DNA from: Actinotalea sp.
GTDB lineage: Bacteria; Actinomycetota; Actinomycetes; Actinomycetales; Cellulomonadaceae
DNA: 18,275 nucleotides
Assembly: GCA_014360395.1 (NCBI GenBank)
Contig: JACIXM010000147.1
Span: 1-18,275, forward strand
Reading direction: 5' to 3'
The notes beneath the pieces were generated by a model. That model had not been told where the DNA came from. It saw only the letters and a program-made list of their open reading frames with translations, and made no database searches. Of this stretch, positions 1 through 7,684 are shown in pieces; position 1 is the first letter of the stretch, and the number at the start of each line of letters is the position of its first letter. The translations under genes were made by a program, and so were the position numbers.

Positions 1-27
1 CCCTCCCCCCGCAGGGCAGAGCCCCCC

Positions 28-57
28 CGGCCGGACGGGTCTCCCAACGTCCGGCCG
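28..57. terminator. G+C-rich hairpin, possible terminator of an off-window gene
   Basis: A perfect 10-bp inverted repeat (CGGCCGGACG at 28-37, CGTCCGGCCG at 48-57) encloses a 10-nt loop. No T-tract follows on either strand, so termination is inferred only from stem strength and from the position upstream of the first gene. The rest of 1-165 is very G+C-rich and contains no coding region I can support. Confidence 0.4.
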
Positions 58-153
58 TGGTGCTGCCCGCTGGCGGGCGCCCGTCGGGCTGTCGCGCCGG
101 CGCGGCGCCGGCCGGGCGTCCCGGCGGCGGGTCCCGCGCGCCCGGTCGACCGC

Positions 154-159
154 TACCGT
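154..159 (+). promoter_or_regulatory. -10 element for a probable leaderless transcript
   Basis: TACCGT lies six bases before the GTG start at 166, so a start seven bases after the hexamer would fall on the initiation codon. There is no Shine-Dalgarno sequence in front of this GTG, which fits leaderless initiation. No convincing -35 element is visible. Confidence 0.45.
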
Positions 160-165
160 GCTGCC

Positions 166-1755
166 GTGAGCGACGAGTCGACCCGCCCGCCTGCCCGTGC
201 CCGGTACGACGCCGTCGTCGTCGGCGGGGGGCACAACGGCATGACCGCTGCCGCGTACCTGGCCCGGGCCGGTCGCTCGGTCCTCCTCCTGGAGGCCGCG
301 GACCACCTGGGGGGTGCGACGCAGTCCGCTCGCGTGTTCCCGGGCGTCGAGGCCCGCCTGTCGCGCTACTCCTACCTCGTCTCCCTCATGCCGCGGGCGG
401 TCCGGGACGAGCTCGGCCTGCGGCTGGAGCTGCGGCGGCGCCGGTTCTCGTCCTACACGCCTCTGCCCGAGGACCCGACGCGCGGGCTCCTCGTCGACTC
501 CGCCGATCCCGAGGCCACCCACCGGTCCTTCGCCGCGGTCGGCGCGGCGGCGGACGCAGCCGCCTGGGACGCGTTCGGTGCTCGCACGCAGGCGCTCGCT
601 CGCGCGCTGTTCGGCACCGTCACCGACCCGTTGCCGACCGCGCAGGAGGTCCGGCACCGGATCGGCGCGCAGTGGTGGACCGATCTCGTCGAGCGGCCGA
701 TCGGGCAGCTCGTCGAGCGCACCTTCGCCTCCGACCTGGTCCGCGGGGTGGTCCTCACCGACGCGCTCATCGGCACCTTCGCGGAGGCGCAGGACGCATC
801 GCTCGTGCAGAACCGGTGCTTCCTGTACCACGTCATCGGCGGGGGCACCGGCGACTGGGACGTGCCCGTCGGCGGGATGGGGGCGGTCGCCGGCGAGCTG
901 GAGGCGGCGTGCCGGCGCGGGGGCGTGGAGGTGCTCACCTCGGCGCGCGTCGCGGCGCTGTCCACGTCCTCGACCGGGGCGGAGGTCCTCTGGCACGACG
1001 CCGCCGGGCGGGAGCGGTCCGTCTCCGCCGGCCACGTGCTCGCCGGCTGCAGCCCGCGGGAGCTGGACCGGCTGCGCGGGCGCACCGGCGACGACGAGCC
1101 CGAGGGCGCCCAGCTGAAGGTGAACATGCTGCTGACCCGCCTGCCGCGGCTGCGGGACGCCGGCGTGGACCCGGTCGCGGCGTTCTCGGGCACGTTCCAC
1201 GTCAACGAGGGCTATGCCCAGCTGCAGGACGCCTACGAGGAGGCGGCCGCCGGGCAGGTCCCGACCGTGCCCCCGGCGGAGATCTACTGCCACTCGCTGA
1301 CGGACCCGTCGATCCTCGGCGCCGACCTGCGCGAGCGCGGCCGGCACACGTTGACCCTCTTCGGGCTGCACATGCCGGCGCGGCTCTTCCGGGAGGCACC
1401 GGAGGCGGCCCGTGAGCAGGCGCTCGCGGCGACGCTCCGCTCGCTCGACAGCGTGCTCGCCGAACCGATCGAGGACTGCCTGGAGACCGACGCCCACGGG
1501 CGGCCGTGCATCGAGGCACGCACCCCCGTGGATCTCGAGACGGACGTGGGCCTCCCGGGCGGCCACATCTTCCACCGCCACCTGGCGTGGCCGTGGCGGG
1601 AGGGGCGGGACGACGTGGACCGCTCGCCCGCGGAGCGCTGGGGCGTGGCGACGGACGACCCCCGGGTCCTGCTGTGCGGGGCCGGGGCCGTCCGCGGCGG
1701 TGGCGTCAGCGGCATCCCGGGCCGCTCGGCAGCGATGGCTCTCCTGGGCCGCTGA
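166..1755 (+). CDS. PYROXD2-like FAD-dependent oxidoreductase
   Basis: The 529-residue protein belongs to the phytoene-dehydrogenase-related FAD oxidoreductases (COG1233 type). An N-terminal Rossmann dinucleotide fold is visible at about residues 14-43 (VVVGGGHNGMTAAAYL, with the ribose-binding acidic residue E43). The segment around 64-75 (RLSRYSYLVSLMP) resembles the PYROXD2 subgroup. A middle motif GGGTGDWDVPVGGMG and a C-terminal FAD-contact stretch (GAGAVRGGGVSGIPG, about 507-521) complete the flavoprotein layout. Length is normal for the family and no signal peptide is evident, so it is probably cytoplasmic. The GTG at 166 was chosen because it directly precedes the Rossmann fold and sits at the expected distance from a -10 hexamer. 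The substrate cannot be read from sequence. It appears monocistronic, with a hairpin after the stop. Confidence 0.85.
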   Translation: MSDESTRPPARARYDAVVVGGGHNGMTAAAYLARAGRSVLLLEAADHLGGATQSARVFPGVEARLSRYSYLVSLMPRAVRDELGLRLELRRRRFSSYTPLPEDPTRGLLVDSADPEATHRSFAAVGAAADAAAWDAFGARTQALARALFGTVTDPLPTAQEVRHRIGAQWWTDLVERPIGQLVERTFASDLVRGVVLTDALIGTFAEAQDASLVQNRCFLYHVIGGGTGDWDVPVGGMGAVAGELEAACRRGGVEVLTSARVAALSTSSTGAEVLWHDAAGRERSVSAGHVLAGCSPRELDRLRGRTGDDEPEGAQLKVNMLLTRLPRLRDAGVDPVAAFSGTFHVNEGYAQLQDAYEEAAAGQVPTVPPAEIYCHSLTDPSILGADLRERGRHTLTLFGLHMPARLFREAPEAAREQALAATLRSLDSVLAEPIEDCLETDAHGRPCIEARTPVDLETDVGLPGGHIFHRHLAWPWREGRDDVDRSPAERWGVATDDPRVLLCGAGAVRGGGVSGIPGRSAAMALLGR

Positions 1756-1783
1756 GGCCCGGATCCGCCGGCTCGGCCGGGCG

Positions 1784-1812
1784 ACCGGCGACGACGTCGT
1801 GACGTCGCCGGT
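1784..1812. terminator. Hairpin after the FAD oxidoreductase gene
   Basis: A 10-bp perfect stem (ACCGGCGACG at 1784-1793 with CGTCGCCGGT at 1803-1812) and a 9-nt loop lie 28 bases after the stop codon. There is no T-tract, so this is a probable rather than certain terminator. It also separates the gene from the next start at 1874. Confidence 0.5.
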
Positions 1813-1873
1813 GACGGCGTGCCCGTGGCATGCTGCCTGAGGCATTCACCCGAACGGACCACCAGGAGTCGCC

Positions 1874-2446
1874 ATGTCCACGCCGACGACCGGTCGCCCC
1901 ACGCGACGTCTCGGTCCCGGTCTGACGGCGTTCCTCGTCGTCGACGTGATCCTCGTGCTGGCCTTCCTCGTCGTGCTCGGCACGACGCTCGCCGGTCGCG
2001 ACGGCGGGGAGTCGGAGACGCCCGCCGACCCCGTGGCGACCTCCCCGGAGCCGGAGACGTCTCCGGACGAGTCCCCGGAGGAGGCGGAGGAGGTCGGCGA
2101 GGTGCGGGCCTTCGTGCTGCCCAGCGGCAACATCCACTGCGCCATGGACGAGGAGTCCGCGACCTGCACGATCCTCACCTTCAGCTACGAGCGCCCGGCC
2201 GCGCCGGAGGACTGCGACGGTGAGGTGGGCAACGTCCTGACGGTCGCGGCGGGCGGGTCGGCCCGCTTCGTGTGCCAGGACGGCGAGCCGGCCGGCCCGG
2301 CGGAGGGCACGCCCGTCCTGGAGTACGGAGAGCAGACCACCGTGGGCGCCATGACCTGCGCGAGCTCCACCAACGGCGTGCTGTGCCGGCACAACGAGAG
2401 CGGCGCCGGGTTCTCCGTGGCGCGCGCGGGCTACCTCTTCTTCTGA
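1874..2446 (+). CDS. Membrane-anchored six-cysteine protein, DUF6636-like
   Basis: The 190-residue protein has a short basic N-terminus, one hydrophobic helix at about 18-40, and a Pro/Glu/Ser-rich linker at about 42-76. An extracytoplasmic domain follows, with six cysteines (89, 98, 114, 134, 162, 171) that could form three disulfides. The pattern PSGNIHC...C...C...FVC...MTC...GVLC and the ending resemble the actinobacterial DUF6636 family, whose function is unknown. This placement comes from memory of the motif and is moderately sure. The ATG at 1874 has AGGAG at 1864-1868, a good spacing. The helix could be a signal anchor or an uncleaved signal peptide. It is transcribed alone and converges on the M13 peptidase gene. 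Confidence 0.75.
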   Translation: MSTPTTGRPTRRLGPGLTAFLVVDVILVLAFLVVLGTTLAGRDGGESETPADPVATSPEPETSPDESPEEAEEVGEVRAFVLPSGNIHCAMDEESATCTILTFSYERPAAPEDCDGEVGNVLTVAAGGSARFVCQDGEPAGPAEGTPVLEYGEQTTVGAMTCASSTNGVLCRHNESGAGFSVARAGYLFF

Positions 2447-2465
2447 CGCTCCGGTCCCGCGCACG

Positions 2466-2502
2466 GGCCGGGTCGCGACGCCGTCGGCGCCGGGACCCGG
2501 CC
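2466..2502. terminator. Bidirectional hairpin between convergent genes
   Basis: A 9-bp perfect stem (GGCCGGGTC at 2466-2474, GACCCGGCC at 2494-2502) contains a smaller inner CGAC/GTCG stem. It fills the 60-bp gap between two convergent genes, so it probably ends transcription from both sides. No T-tract is present. Confidence 0.55.
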
Positions 2503-2506
2503 GGCG

Positions 2507-4510
2507 TCACCAGATGCGGACGCGCTGCTCCGGCTCCAGGTACAGGGCGTCGCCAGGCTGCACGTCGTACGCCTCGTGGAACTCGTCGAGGTTGCGCACG
2601 ATGCCGTTGCAGCGGAACTCGTTGGGCGAGTGCGGGTCCGTGGCGAGGCGGCGGATCATCTCCTCGTCACGTCCCTTGGACTGCCAGACCTGCGCCCAGC
2701 CGACCAGGACGCGCTGCACCCCGGTGAGGCCGTCGACGACGGGCGCCTGGGCGAGCGGCCGCCCGAGGGCGATCCGGTAGGCCTTGAGAGCGATGGACAG
2801 CCCGCCGAGGTCCCCGATGTTCTCCCCGACGGTCAGCGCGCCGTTGACGCGGTGGGAGTCGTCGAGCTGGGCGGGGGAGAACTGCCCGTACTGCTCGATC
2901 AGCGCCGCGGTCCGCTTCTCGAACTCGGTCCGGTCCTCCTCGGTCCACCAGTCCTCGAGCCGGCCGCGCCCGTCGTACTTGGACCCCTGGTCGTCGAAGC
3001 CGTGACCGATCTCGTGCCCGATCACCGCGCCGATGCCGCCGTAGTTGACGGCGTCGTCGGCGTCCGGGTCGAAGAACGGCGGCTGGAGGATCGCGGCCGG
3101 GAAGACGATCTCGTTCATGCCGGGGTTGTAGTAGGCGTTGACCGTCTGGGGGGTCATGAACCACTCGTCGCGGTCGACGGGCCGGCCGATCTTGCCGAGC
3201 TCACGGTCCTGCTCGTACGCGGCCGAGCGCCGGACGTTGCCCACGAGGTCGGCCGGGTCGACGGCGAGGCCGTCGTAGGACTTCCACCGGTCCGGGTAGC
3301 CGATCTTCGGGGTGAACGCCTCGAGCTTCTCCAGCGCCCGCTCGCGGGTCGCCGGGCTCATCCAGTCCAGGCCGGTGATCGACTCGCGGTAGGCGGCCAC
3401 GAGGTTGTCGACCAGCTCGACCATCCGCGCCTTGTGGCTCGGGGGGAAGTGCCGCTCGACGTACACCTGGCCGACGGCCTCGCCCAGGGCGGCCTCGACC
3501 AGCGAGACACCGCGCTTCCAGCGGTCGCGCAGCTCCTCGGCCCCGGTGAGCACGCGCCCGTAGAAGTCGAAGTTGGCCCGCACGGCCTCCTCGTGCAGGT
3601 ACGGCGCCCTGGCGGTCACCAGGTGGTAGCGCAGCCACGCCTGCCACTGCGCGACCGGCGCCTGCGGCCAGAGAGCAGCGAACCCGACGGCGAAGTCGGG
3701 CTGGCGCACGACGAGGTCGGCCATCGCGGTCTCGTCGGCCCCCAGCGCCGCGACCCAGGCACGCCAGTCGAACCCGGGCGCCGCGTCGACGAGCGCCCCG
3801 AGCGTCATGGGGTTGTAGGTCAGGTCGGCGTCCCGGTTCCGCACCACGTCCCAGTGGTGGCCGGCCAGGCGGGTCTCCAGCTCCACGACGAGGGAGGCCT
3901 GCGCCGCGGCGTCGTCCTCCACCACGCCCGCGAGGCGGAGCATCCGGGCGACGTGCGCCGGGTACTGCTCCCGGACCGCTGCGTAGGCCTCCTCGCGGTA
4001 GTACGACTCGTCCGGCAGGCCGAGCCCCGACTGCTGCAGGTAGACGACGTACCGCTCGGGGTCCTTGGCGTCGTTGTCGACCCACGGCAGCACGACCCCC
4101 GCCCCGCCGGTGCGCTGGAGCCGGCCGAGCACCCGGGTCAGGGCGGCGTGGTCCGCCGCGGCGTCGATCTCGGCGAGCTCCGTGCGGATCGGGTCGAGCC
4201 CGAGGCTCTCGATGCGGTCCGTGTCCATGAAGCTCGCGTACAGCGCGCCCACCTGCTGCGCCGGTCCCGACGGCGACGTGGCGTCGTCGTCGGCGACCTG
4301 CGCGCCCAGCTCCTCGATGATGGCGCGGACGCGTTCCTCCGCCTGGTCGTGCAGGGCGCGGAACGACCCGTCCATGGCTCGGTCCGCCGGGATCACGTGG
4401 GTGTCGATCCACCGGCCGTTGACGTGCCGGTACAGGTCGTCCTGCGGGCGGACGGACGGGTCGAGCGCGGACAGGTCGATGCCGCTGCGGACGGTCGTGG
4501 GAGTCGTCAT
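2507..4510 (-). CDS. M13 family zinc metallopeptidase (PepO/neprilysin type)
   Basis: The 667-residue protein is a full-length M13 endopeptidase that hydrolyses oligopeptides using one zinc ion. The zinc motif HEIGH is at residues 499-503 and the third ligand motif ENIGD at 563-567. The substrate-binding VNAYYNP is at about 457-463, the RCNG motif at 633-636, and the usual Trp-terminated tail is present (ends RVRIW). The N-terminal part (about 20-400) matches the helical M13_N region that restricts access to peptides. No signal peptide or membrane helix is seen, so it is probably cytoplasmic, as is common for actinobacterial members. The ATG at 4510 lies six bases after a TAGCCT -10 element, indicating a leaderless mRNA. 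It is divergent from rpiB. Confidence 0.93.
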   Translation of the reverse strand: MTTPTTVRSGIDLSALDPSVRPQDDLYRHVNGRWIDTHVIPADRAMDGSFRALHDQAEERVRAIIEELGAQVADDDATSPSGPAQQVGALYASFMDTDRIESLGLDPIRTELAEIDAAADHAALTRVLGRLQRTGGAGVVLPWVDNDAKDPERYVVYLQQSGLGLPDESYYREEAYAAVREQYPAHVARMLRLAGVVEDDAAAQASLVVELETRLAGHHWDVVRNRDADLTYNPMTLGALVDAAPGFDWRAWVAALGADETAMADLVVRQPDFAVGFAALWPQAPVAQWQAWLRYHLVTARAPYLHEEAVRANFDFYGRVLTGAEELRDRWKRGVSLVEAALGEAVGQVYVERHFPPSHKARMVELVDNLVAAYRESITGLDWMSPATRERALEKLEAFTPKIGYPDRWKSYDGLAVDPADLVGNVRRSAAYEQDRELGKIGRPVDRDEWFMTPQTVNAYYNPGMNEIVFPAAILQPPFFDPDADDAVNYGGIGAVIGHEIGHGFDDQGSKYDGRGRLEDWWTEEDRTEFEKRTAALIEQYGQFSPAQLDDSHRVNGALTVGENIGDLGGLSIALKAYRIALGRPLAQAPVVDGLTGVQRVLVGWAQVWQSKGRDEEMIRRLATDPHSPNEFRCNGIVRNLDEFHEAYDVQPGDALYLEPEQRVRIW

Positions 4511-4516
4511 GCGCCC

Positions 4517-4522
4517 AGGCTA
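4517..4522 (-). promoter_or_regulatory. -10 element of the M13 peptidase gene (leaderless)
   Basis: On the minus strand TAGCCT ends six bases before the ATG at 4510, putting the expected transcription start on the A of the start codon. No Shine-Dalgarno precedes the ATG. A matching -35 is not clear. Confidence 0.5.
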
Positions 4523-4587
4523 GGTGAGAGCGCCGTCACGGCTCGGCCGGTGGCCGCGCCGCGGCGCTGCGGCGCGGCCGGCGCTGG

Positions 4588-4593
4588 CAGGAT
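4588..4593 (+). promoter_or_regulatory. -10 element of rpiB (leaderless)
   Basis: CAGGAT ends six bases before the ATG at 4600, the same spacing as for the genes at 166 and 4510. No Shine-Dalgarno is present. It is a one-mismatch version of the common actinobacterial TAGGAT. Confidence 0.45.
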
Positions 4594-4599
4594 GACGTC

Positions 4600-5067
4600 A
4601 TGCGCATCCACATCGCCGCCGACCACGCCGGGTACGAGCTCAAGCAGGCCCTCGTCGAGCACCTGGTGGGGGCCGGGCACGACGTCGTCGACCACGGTGC
4701 CCACGAGTACGACGCCCAGGACGACTACCCCCCGATGTGCGTCGCCGCGGGGGAGGCCGTGGTCGCCGAGCCCGGCACCCTGGGGATCGTGCTCGGGGGG
4801 TCGGGCAACGGGGAGCAGATCGCGGCCAACAAGGTGCGCGGCGTGCGCGCGGTGCTGGCGTGGAACGAGGCCACCGCCCGGCTGGGCCGGGCGCACAACG
4901 ACGCGAACGTCGTGGCGATCGGCGCACGCCAGCACACCGAGGAGGAGGCGGTCGCGCTGGTGGAGGCGTTCCTCGCCGAGCCGTTCAGCGCGGACGCGCG
5001 CCACCAGCGCCGGATCGACCTGCTCGCCGCGTACGAGGGTGGCGAGGACATCACGCCCGGACGCTGA
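4600..5067 (+). CDS. rpiB: Ribose-5-phosphate isomerase B
   Basis: This 155-residue cytoplasmic enzyme interconverts ribose-5-phosphate and ribulose-5-phosphate in the non-oxidative pentose phosphate pathway. Visible hallmarks are AADHAGYELK (D8, H9) at the N-terminus, the active-site loop GGSGNGEQIAANK (about 66-78) and RAHNDANV with H99. The enteric type of RpiB uses a cysteine in the GCGTG-type loop. Here Ser68 occupies that position and Glu72 follows, the arrangement known from the mycobacterial enzyme, in which a glutamate acts as base. Length is normal. It is monocistronic, divergent from the M13 gene and convergent with the acetyltransferase gene. Confidence 0.93.
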   Translation: MRIHIAADHAGYELKQALVEHLVGAGHDVVDHGAHEYDAQDDYPPMCVAAGEAVVAEPGTLGIVLGGSGNGEQIAANKVRGVRAVLAWNEATARLGRAHNDANVVAIGARQHTEEEAVALVEAFLAEPFSADARHQRRIDLLAAYEGGEDITPGR

Positions 5068-5071
5068 CGGG

Positions 5072-5097
5072 CCGGCCGGGGCGACCTCCTCGGCCGG
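5072..5097. terminator. Bidirectional hairpin between rpiB and the acetyltransferase gene
   Basis: A 7-bp stem (CCGGCCG at 5072-5078, CGGCCGG at 5091-5097) with a 12-nt loop occupies most of the 39-bp convergent gap. There is no T-tract. Confidence 0.45.
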
Positions 5098-5106
5098 ACG
5101 GCGCAG

Positions 5107-6378
5107 TCAGAAGACCCAGCTGCACCCCGGCGCCACCGGCCAGCCGAACGCCGTCGCCGCCCGGGCCAGCGAACCTGGACGCGCCTCGGTGACCAGGCCG
5201 GCCGCGGCGAGCGCGGCCAGGGACGACCCGCCGAGGTAGGCGGCCCCGAGCTCGCGCACGTCCAGCTCCAGGTCGGCCGGCGCATCCGTCGCATCGACGA
5301 CGGCGCCGTCCGGGCCTCCCCGCAGACGCCAGTGGCGCGCGTTCGCCGGGAGGAGGTCGTCCCGGACCGCGAGGACGACGTCGACCTCCGTCGCGTACCG
5401 CCGCGACGCGAGCGCCGCCGGGACGTCGAGCAGGCGCACCCAGACGTTGTCGGTGAGGCGGGGCTCGGCGGAGCGCAGGTCGACCAGCAGGTGCAGGAGC
5501 GGGTCGTCCTGCAGCACCCATGCCTCGGTCGTCGCCATGAGGTCCAGGTCCAGGAGCACGCCCCACAGCGCGCGGGCGACCGCCGCGTCCTCGACGACGA
5601 CGTCGCGCACGCGGACGGTCCCGCGCGGCCCGGCCGTCTCCCAGGCCGACTTGCGCCGGAAGAAGGCGTAGCCCACGGGTCGCCCGTCGCGTTCGGCCAC
5701 CGCGATCCGGAGGGCCTCGGCGCCCTCGCGGAAGGCCTCCGGGTCGTCCAGGTACGCGCGGCGCAGCTCGGGCGTCTCGCGGGTCGCCCAGCCGGGCCGG
5801 TCGACGGCGGCGTGGAGCTCCTGCACCAGCTCGCCGTGCCGCTCCTCCACCCGCTCCAGCCGGACCCGGACGCGCTCCGCGCCCGGCACGGGCCGCAGCG
5901 CGGCACCGCGCGGCACGGTGAGGCGGACGTCATAGGCGGCGAGCCCGTAGCCGAACCGTCCGTAGATCGCCGGCTCGGCCGCGAACAGCGCGGAGACGGC
6001 CTCGCCGCGGGCCAGGCTCCGCTGCACGTGGTCGTGGATCATGGCCCGCAGCAGGCCGCGCCGGCGGTGCGCCGGGTGGACGCCCACCCAGGTGAGACCG
6101 GAGACCGGCGTCCGGGCGCCGGGCACCGGGAAGTGGGAGAACGGGTAGGAGCCGTGCATGGCGACGAGCTCGCCGTCGTCGGTCTCCACGCCCCGGGCGC
6201 GCTCCCACGTCAGGGGGGAGGGCAGCGCGGCGAGCGCCTCCTCGCCCACGGTCGCCGGGAACGCCCAGGTGTCGAGGGTGACGACCTCGCGGTGGCGGGA
6301 GGGCGGGAGGTCGACCACCCGGTAGCCGAGGGGCAGGGTGGCGGCGGGCACGGCGTCGGGCTGCGTCATGGCCGTCAT
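5107..6378 (-). CDS. Eis-type GNAT N-acetyltransferase
   Basis: The 423-residue protein has the architecture of the Eis (enhanced intracellular survival) family: an N-terminal GNAT domain, a second GNAT-like domain and a C-terminal sterol-carrier-like domain. The acetyl-CoA loop is VGVHPAHRRRGLLRAM (98-113). The signature AIYGRFGYG (137-145) carries Y139, matching the proposed general-acid tyrosine of mycobacterial Eis. The chain ends in a phenylalanine (F423), the residue type whose terminal carboxylate acts as catalytic base in that enzyme. Family members acetylate amines, including aminoglycosides in mycobacteria; the natural substrate here is unknown. ATG 6378 or 6369 is preferred over an upstream in-frame start at 6525, whose added residues look non-coding and run past the divergent promoter. 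A GAGAG run spaced for 6369 leaves that start possible. Confidence 0.85.
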   Translation of the reverse strand: MTAMTQPDAVPAATLPLGYRVVDLPPSRHREVVTLDTWAFPATVGEEALAALPSPLTWERARGVETDDGELVAMHGSYPFSHFPVPGARTPVSGLTWVGVHPAHRRRGLLRAMIHDHVQRSLARGEAVSALFAAEPAIYGRFGYGLAAYDVRLTVPRGAALRPVPGAERVRVRLERVEERHGELVQELHAAVDRPGWATRETPELRRAYLDDPEAFREGAEALRIAVAERDGRPVGYAFFRRKSAWETAGPRGTVRVRDVVVEDAAVARALWGVLLDLDLMATTEAWVLQDDPLLHLLVDLRSAEPRLTDNVWVRLLDVPAALASRRYATEVDVVLAVRDDLLPANARHWRLRGGPDGAVVDATDAPADLELDVRELGAAYLGGSSLAALAAAGLVTEARPGSLARAATAFGWPVAPGCSWVF

Positions 6379-6389
6379 GCTCTCGTGCG

Positions 6390-6403
6390 GCAGGGTTCCC
6401 TGC
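6390..6403. promoter_or_regulatory. Palindrome in the acetyltransferase/phosphatase divergent region
   Basis: GCAGGG-TT-CCCTGC is a perfect 6+6 inverted repeat, 12 bases upstream of the acetyltransferase ATG at 6378 and about 110 bases before the phosphatase start. Its size and position fit a dimeric repressor operator or a small 5'-UTR hairpin. No regulator gene is adjacent, so this is only a candidate. Confidence 0.35.
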
Positions 6404-6501
6404 ACGGGATCGACGCCTGCCGCGTCGGGCGCGCCCGGCTCGGGGCGTGGACACGGTGCCGTCCGGCGTGGAAGGACGCCGCCGTGCCGCGATGAGGTGG
6501 A

Positions 6502-6507
6502 TACAGT
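6502..6507 (+). promoter_or_regulatory. -10 element of the PP2C phosphatase gene (near-leaderless)
   Basis: TACAGT ends seven bases before the GTG at 6515. No Shine-Dalgarno sequence is found upstream of this GTG, so a leaderless transcript or one with a 1-nt leader is likely. Confidence 0.45.
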
Positions 6508-6514
6508 CACGCAC

Positions 6515-7678
6515 GTGACGAGCACCCAGCACGGCGCCCCGGTCTCGCGCCGGCAGCGGCGCCGGCACGACCGCGGCCTGCGCCGCCGACGGGTGCGGCG
6601 TCAGGCCGGTGCGGTGCGCCGGGTGCGGTGGGGCCGGCTGTCGCGGCGCCACACGATGATGGGCCGGCAGGCCGGCGGCACGCTCGGTCTGGTCCTCCTC
6701 GCCTCGTTCGCCGCGCTCGGCATGGTCCTCTCGCCGAGCTGGGTCCCGCCGTCCACGATGCTGCTCATCCTCCTGCTGGGCGTCTTCATCCTGCGGGTCC
6801 CGGGGATGGCCCTGCTGTGCGTCGTCGTCCTCGGCTCCCTCGCAGCGATGGCCCTCTCCGGGCTGCGTCCCGTCGCGCCGGGGGTCTTCGTCGTGGTCGC
6901 CCTCGGCGCCGTCTCGGGGCTCGTGTTCGTCCGCAGCAGGTCCCGGCTCGGCCTCCAGGGGGCGGCCAGCGACCTCATGCTGGTCGACCTGCGGGACCGG
7001 CTCGTCGCGCACGGTCGCATCCCGCCGCTGCCGCCCGGCTGGCGGGTCGACAGCGTGGTCCGTTCCGCCAACGCGGAGGCCTTCTCCGGGGACTTCGTCG
7101 TGGCAGCCCGCTCCCAGCACGGCCAGCTGCTCGAGATCGTCCTCGTGGACGTGTCGGGGAAGGGCCAGGAGGCGGGGGTGCGCTCGCTCCTGCTGTCGGG
7201 TGCGTTCGGCGGGCTCCTCGGTGCGATGCCCCGCGAGGCGTTCCTCCCGGCGGCCAACAACTACCTGCTCGCGCAGAACTGGCCGGAGGGCTTCGCGACG
7301 GCGATCCACATCGCCGTCCGGCTCGACACGGGTCAGTTCTGGGTGTCGACCGCGGGGCACCCGCCGGCGGTGCAGCTGCACGCCGGCTCGGGCCGCATCC
7401 AACGGCTCGACACGACCGGCGGCCCCGCCCTCGGCGTCGTCGTCGCACCGCTGTTCGCGGTGCACACGGGGGTGCTGCAGCACGGGGACACGGTGATGCT
7501 GTACACCGACGGCCTCGTCGAGGCGCCGGGCGCCGACGTCGAGCTCGGCATCGACCGGCTCATGGGTGTGGCGGAGCGCTTCATCTCCACCCGCAGCGGG
7601 GGCGCCGACGCGGTGCTCGCCGGGGTGCGGGCGGGGGAGGGCGACGACCGCGGGCTCATCCTCGTCCACCGGGACTGA
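6515..7678 (+). CDS. Membrane PP2C/SpoIIE-family serine phosphatase
   Basis: The 387-residue protein has a strongly basic N-terminus (about 11-46, mostly Arg), four predicted transmembrane helices at about 55-72, 80-95, 97-115 and 121-139, and a cytoplasmic PP2C/SpoIIE catalytic domain (about 175-385). Metal-binding acidic motifs are present: SGDF (191-194), VDVSGKG (211-217), TAGHPPA (279-285), YTDGLVEA (330-337) and GDDRGLILV (376-384). RsbU/SpoIIE-type enzymes dephosphorylate anti-anti-sigma factors, so a role in stress signalling is plausible. No sensor domain other than the membrane part is visible and no sigma-factor partner lies nearby. GTG 6515 is preferred over an in-frame ATG at 6338, which would start inside the neighbouring divergent gene. 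The downstream gene follows after 6 bases. Confidence 0.88.
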   Translation: MTSTQHGAPVSRRQRRRHDRGLRRRRVRRQAGAVRRVRWGRLSRRHTMMGRQAGGTLGLVLLASFAALGMVLSPSWVPPSTMLLILLLGVFILRVPGMALLCVVVLGSLAAMALSGLRPVAPGVFVVVALGAVSGLVFVRSRSRLGLQGAASDLMLVDLRDRLVAHGRIPPLPPGWRVDSVVRSANAEAFSGDFVVAARSQHGQLLEIVLVDVSGKGQEAGVRSLLLSGAFGGLLGAMPREAFLPAANNYLLAQNWPEGFATAIHIAVRLDTGQFWVSTAGHPPAVQLHAGSGRIQRLDTTGGPALGVVVAPLFAVHTGVLQHGDTVMLYTDGLVEAPGADVELGIDRLMGVAERFISTRSGGADAVLAGVRAGEGDDRGLILVHRD

Positions 7679-7684
7679 CCGGGC

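Noticed and set aside
57..1415. A 452-codon plus-strand frame overlapping the FAD oxidoreductase
   Set aside because: It is an Arg/Gly/Pro/Ala-rich shadow frame with no recognisable domain, while the alternative frame has a complete flavoprotein.
1811..1834. A possible GTGACG/CATGCT promoter for the six-cysteine protein gene
   Set aside because: The 12-base spacing is too short for a sigma-70-type promoter and neither hexamer is strong.
2576..5239. An 887-codon open frame on the plus strand opposite the M13 peptidase and across rpiB
   Set aside because: It is antisense to a full-length M13 enzyme with intact motifs and runs through rpiB in another frame. Its composition is the Val/Arg/Asp/Gly-rich pattern expected from the complement of a high-G+C gene.
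6338..6514. An N-terminal extension of the phosphatase from an ATG at 6338
   Set aside because: It would begin inside the divergent acetyltransferase gene and cross the -10 element at 6502-6507. The added residues show no domain.
5930..7669. A 579-codon minus-strand frame opposite the phosphatase
   Set aside because: It has shadow composition (Arg/His/Asp/Glu-rich, no motif) and overlaps two well-supported genes.
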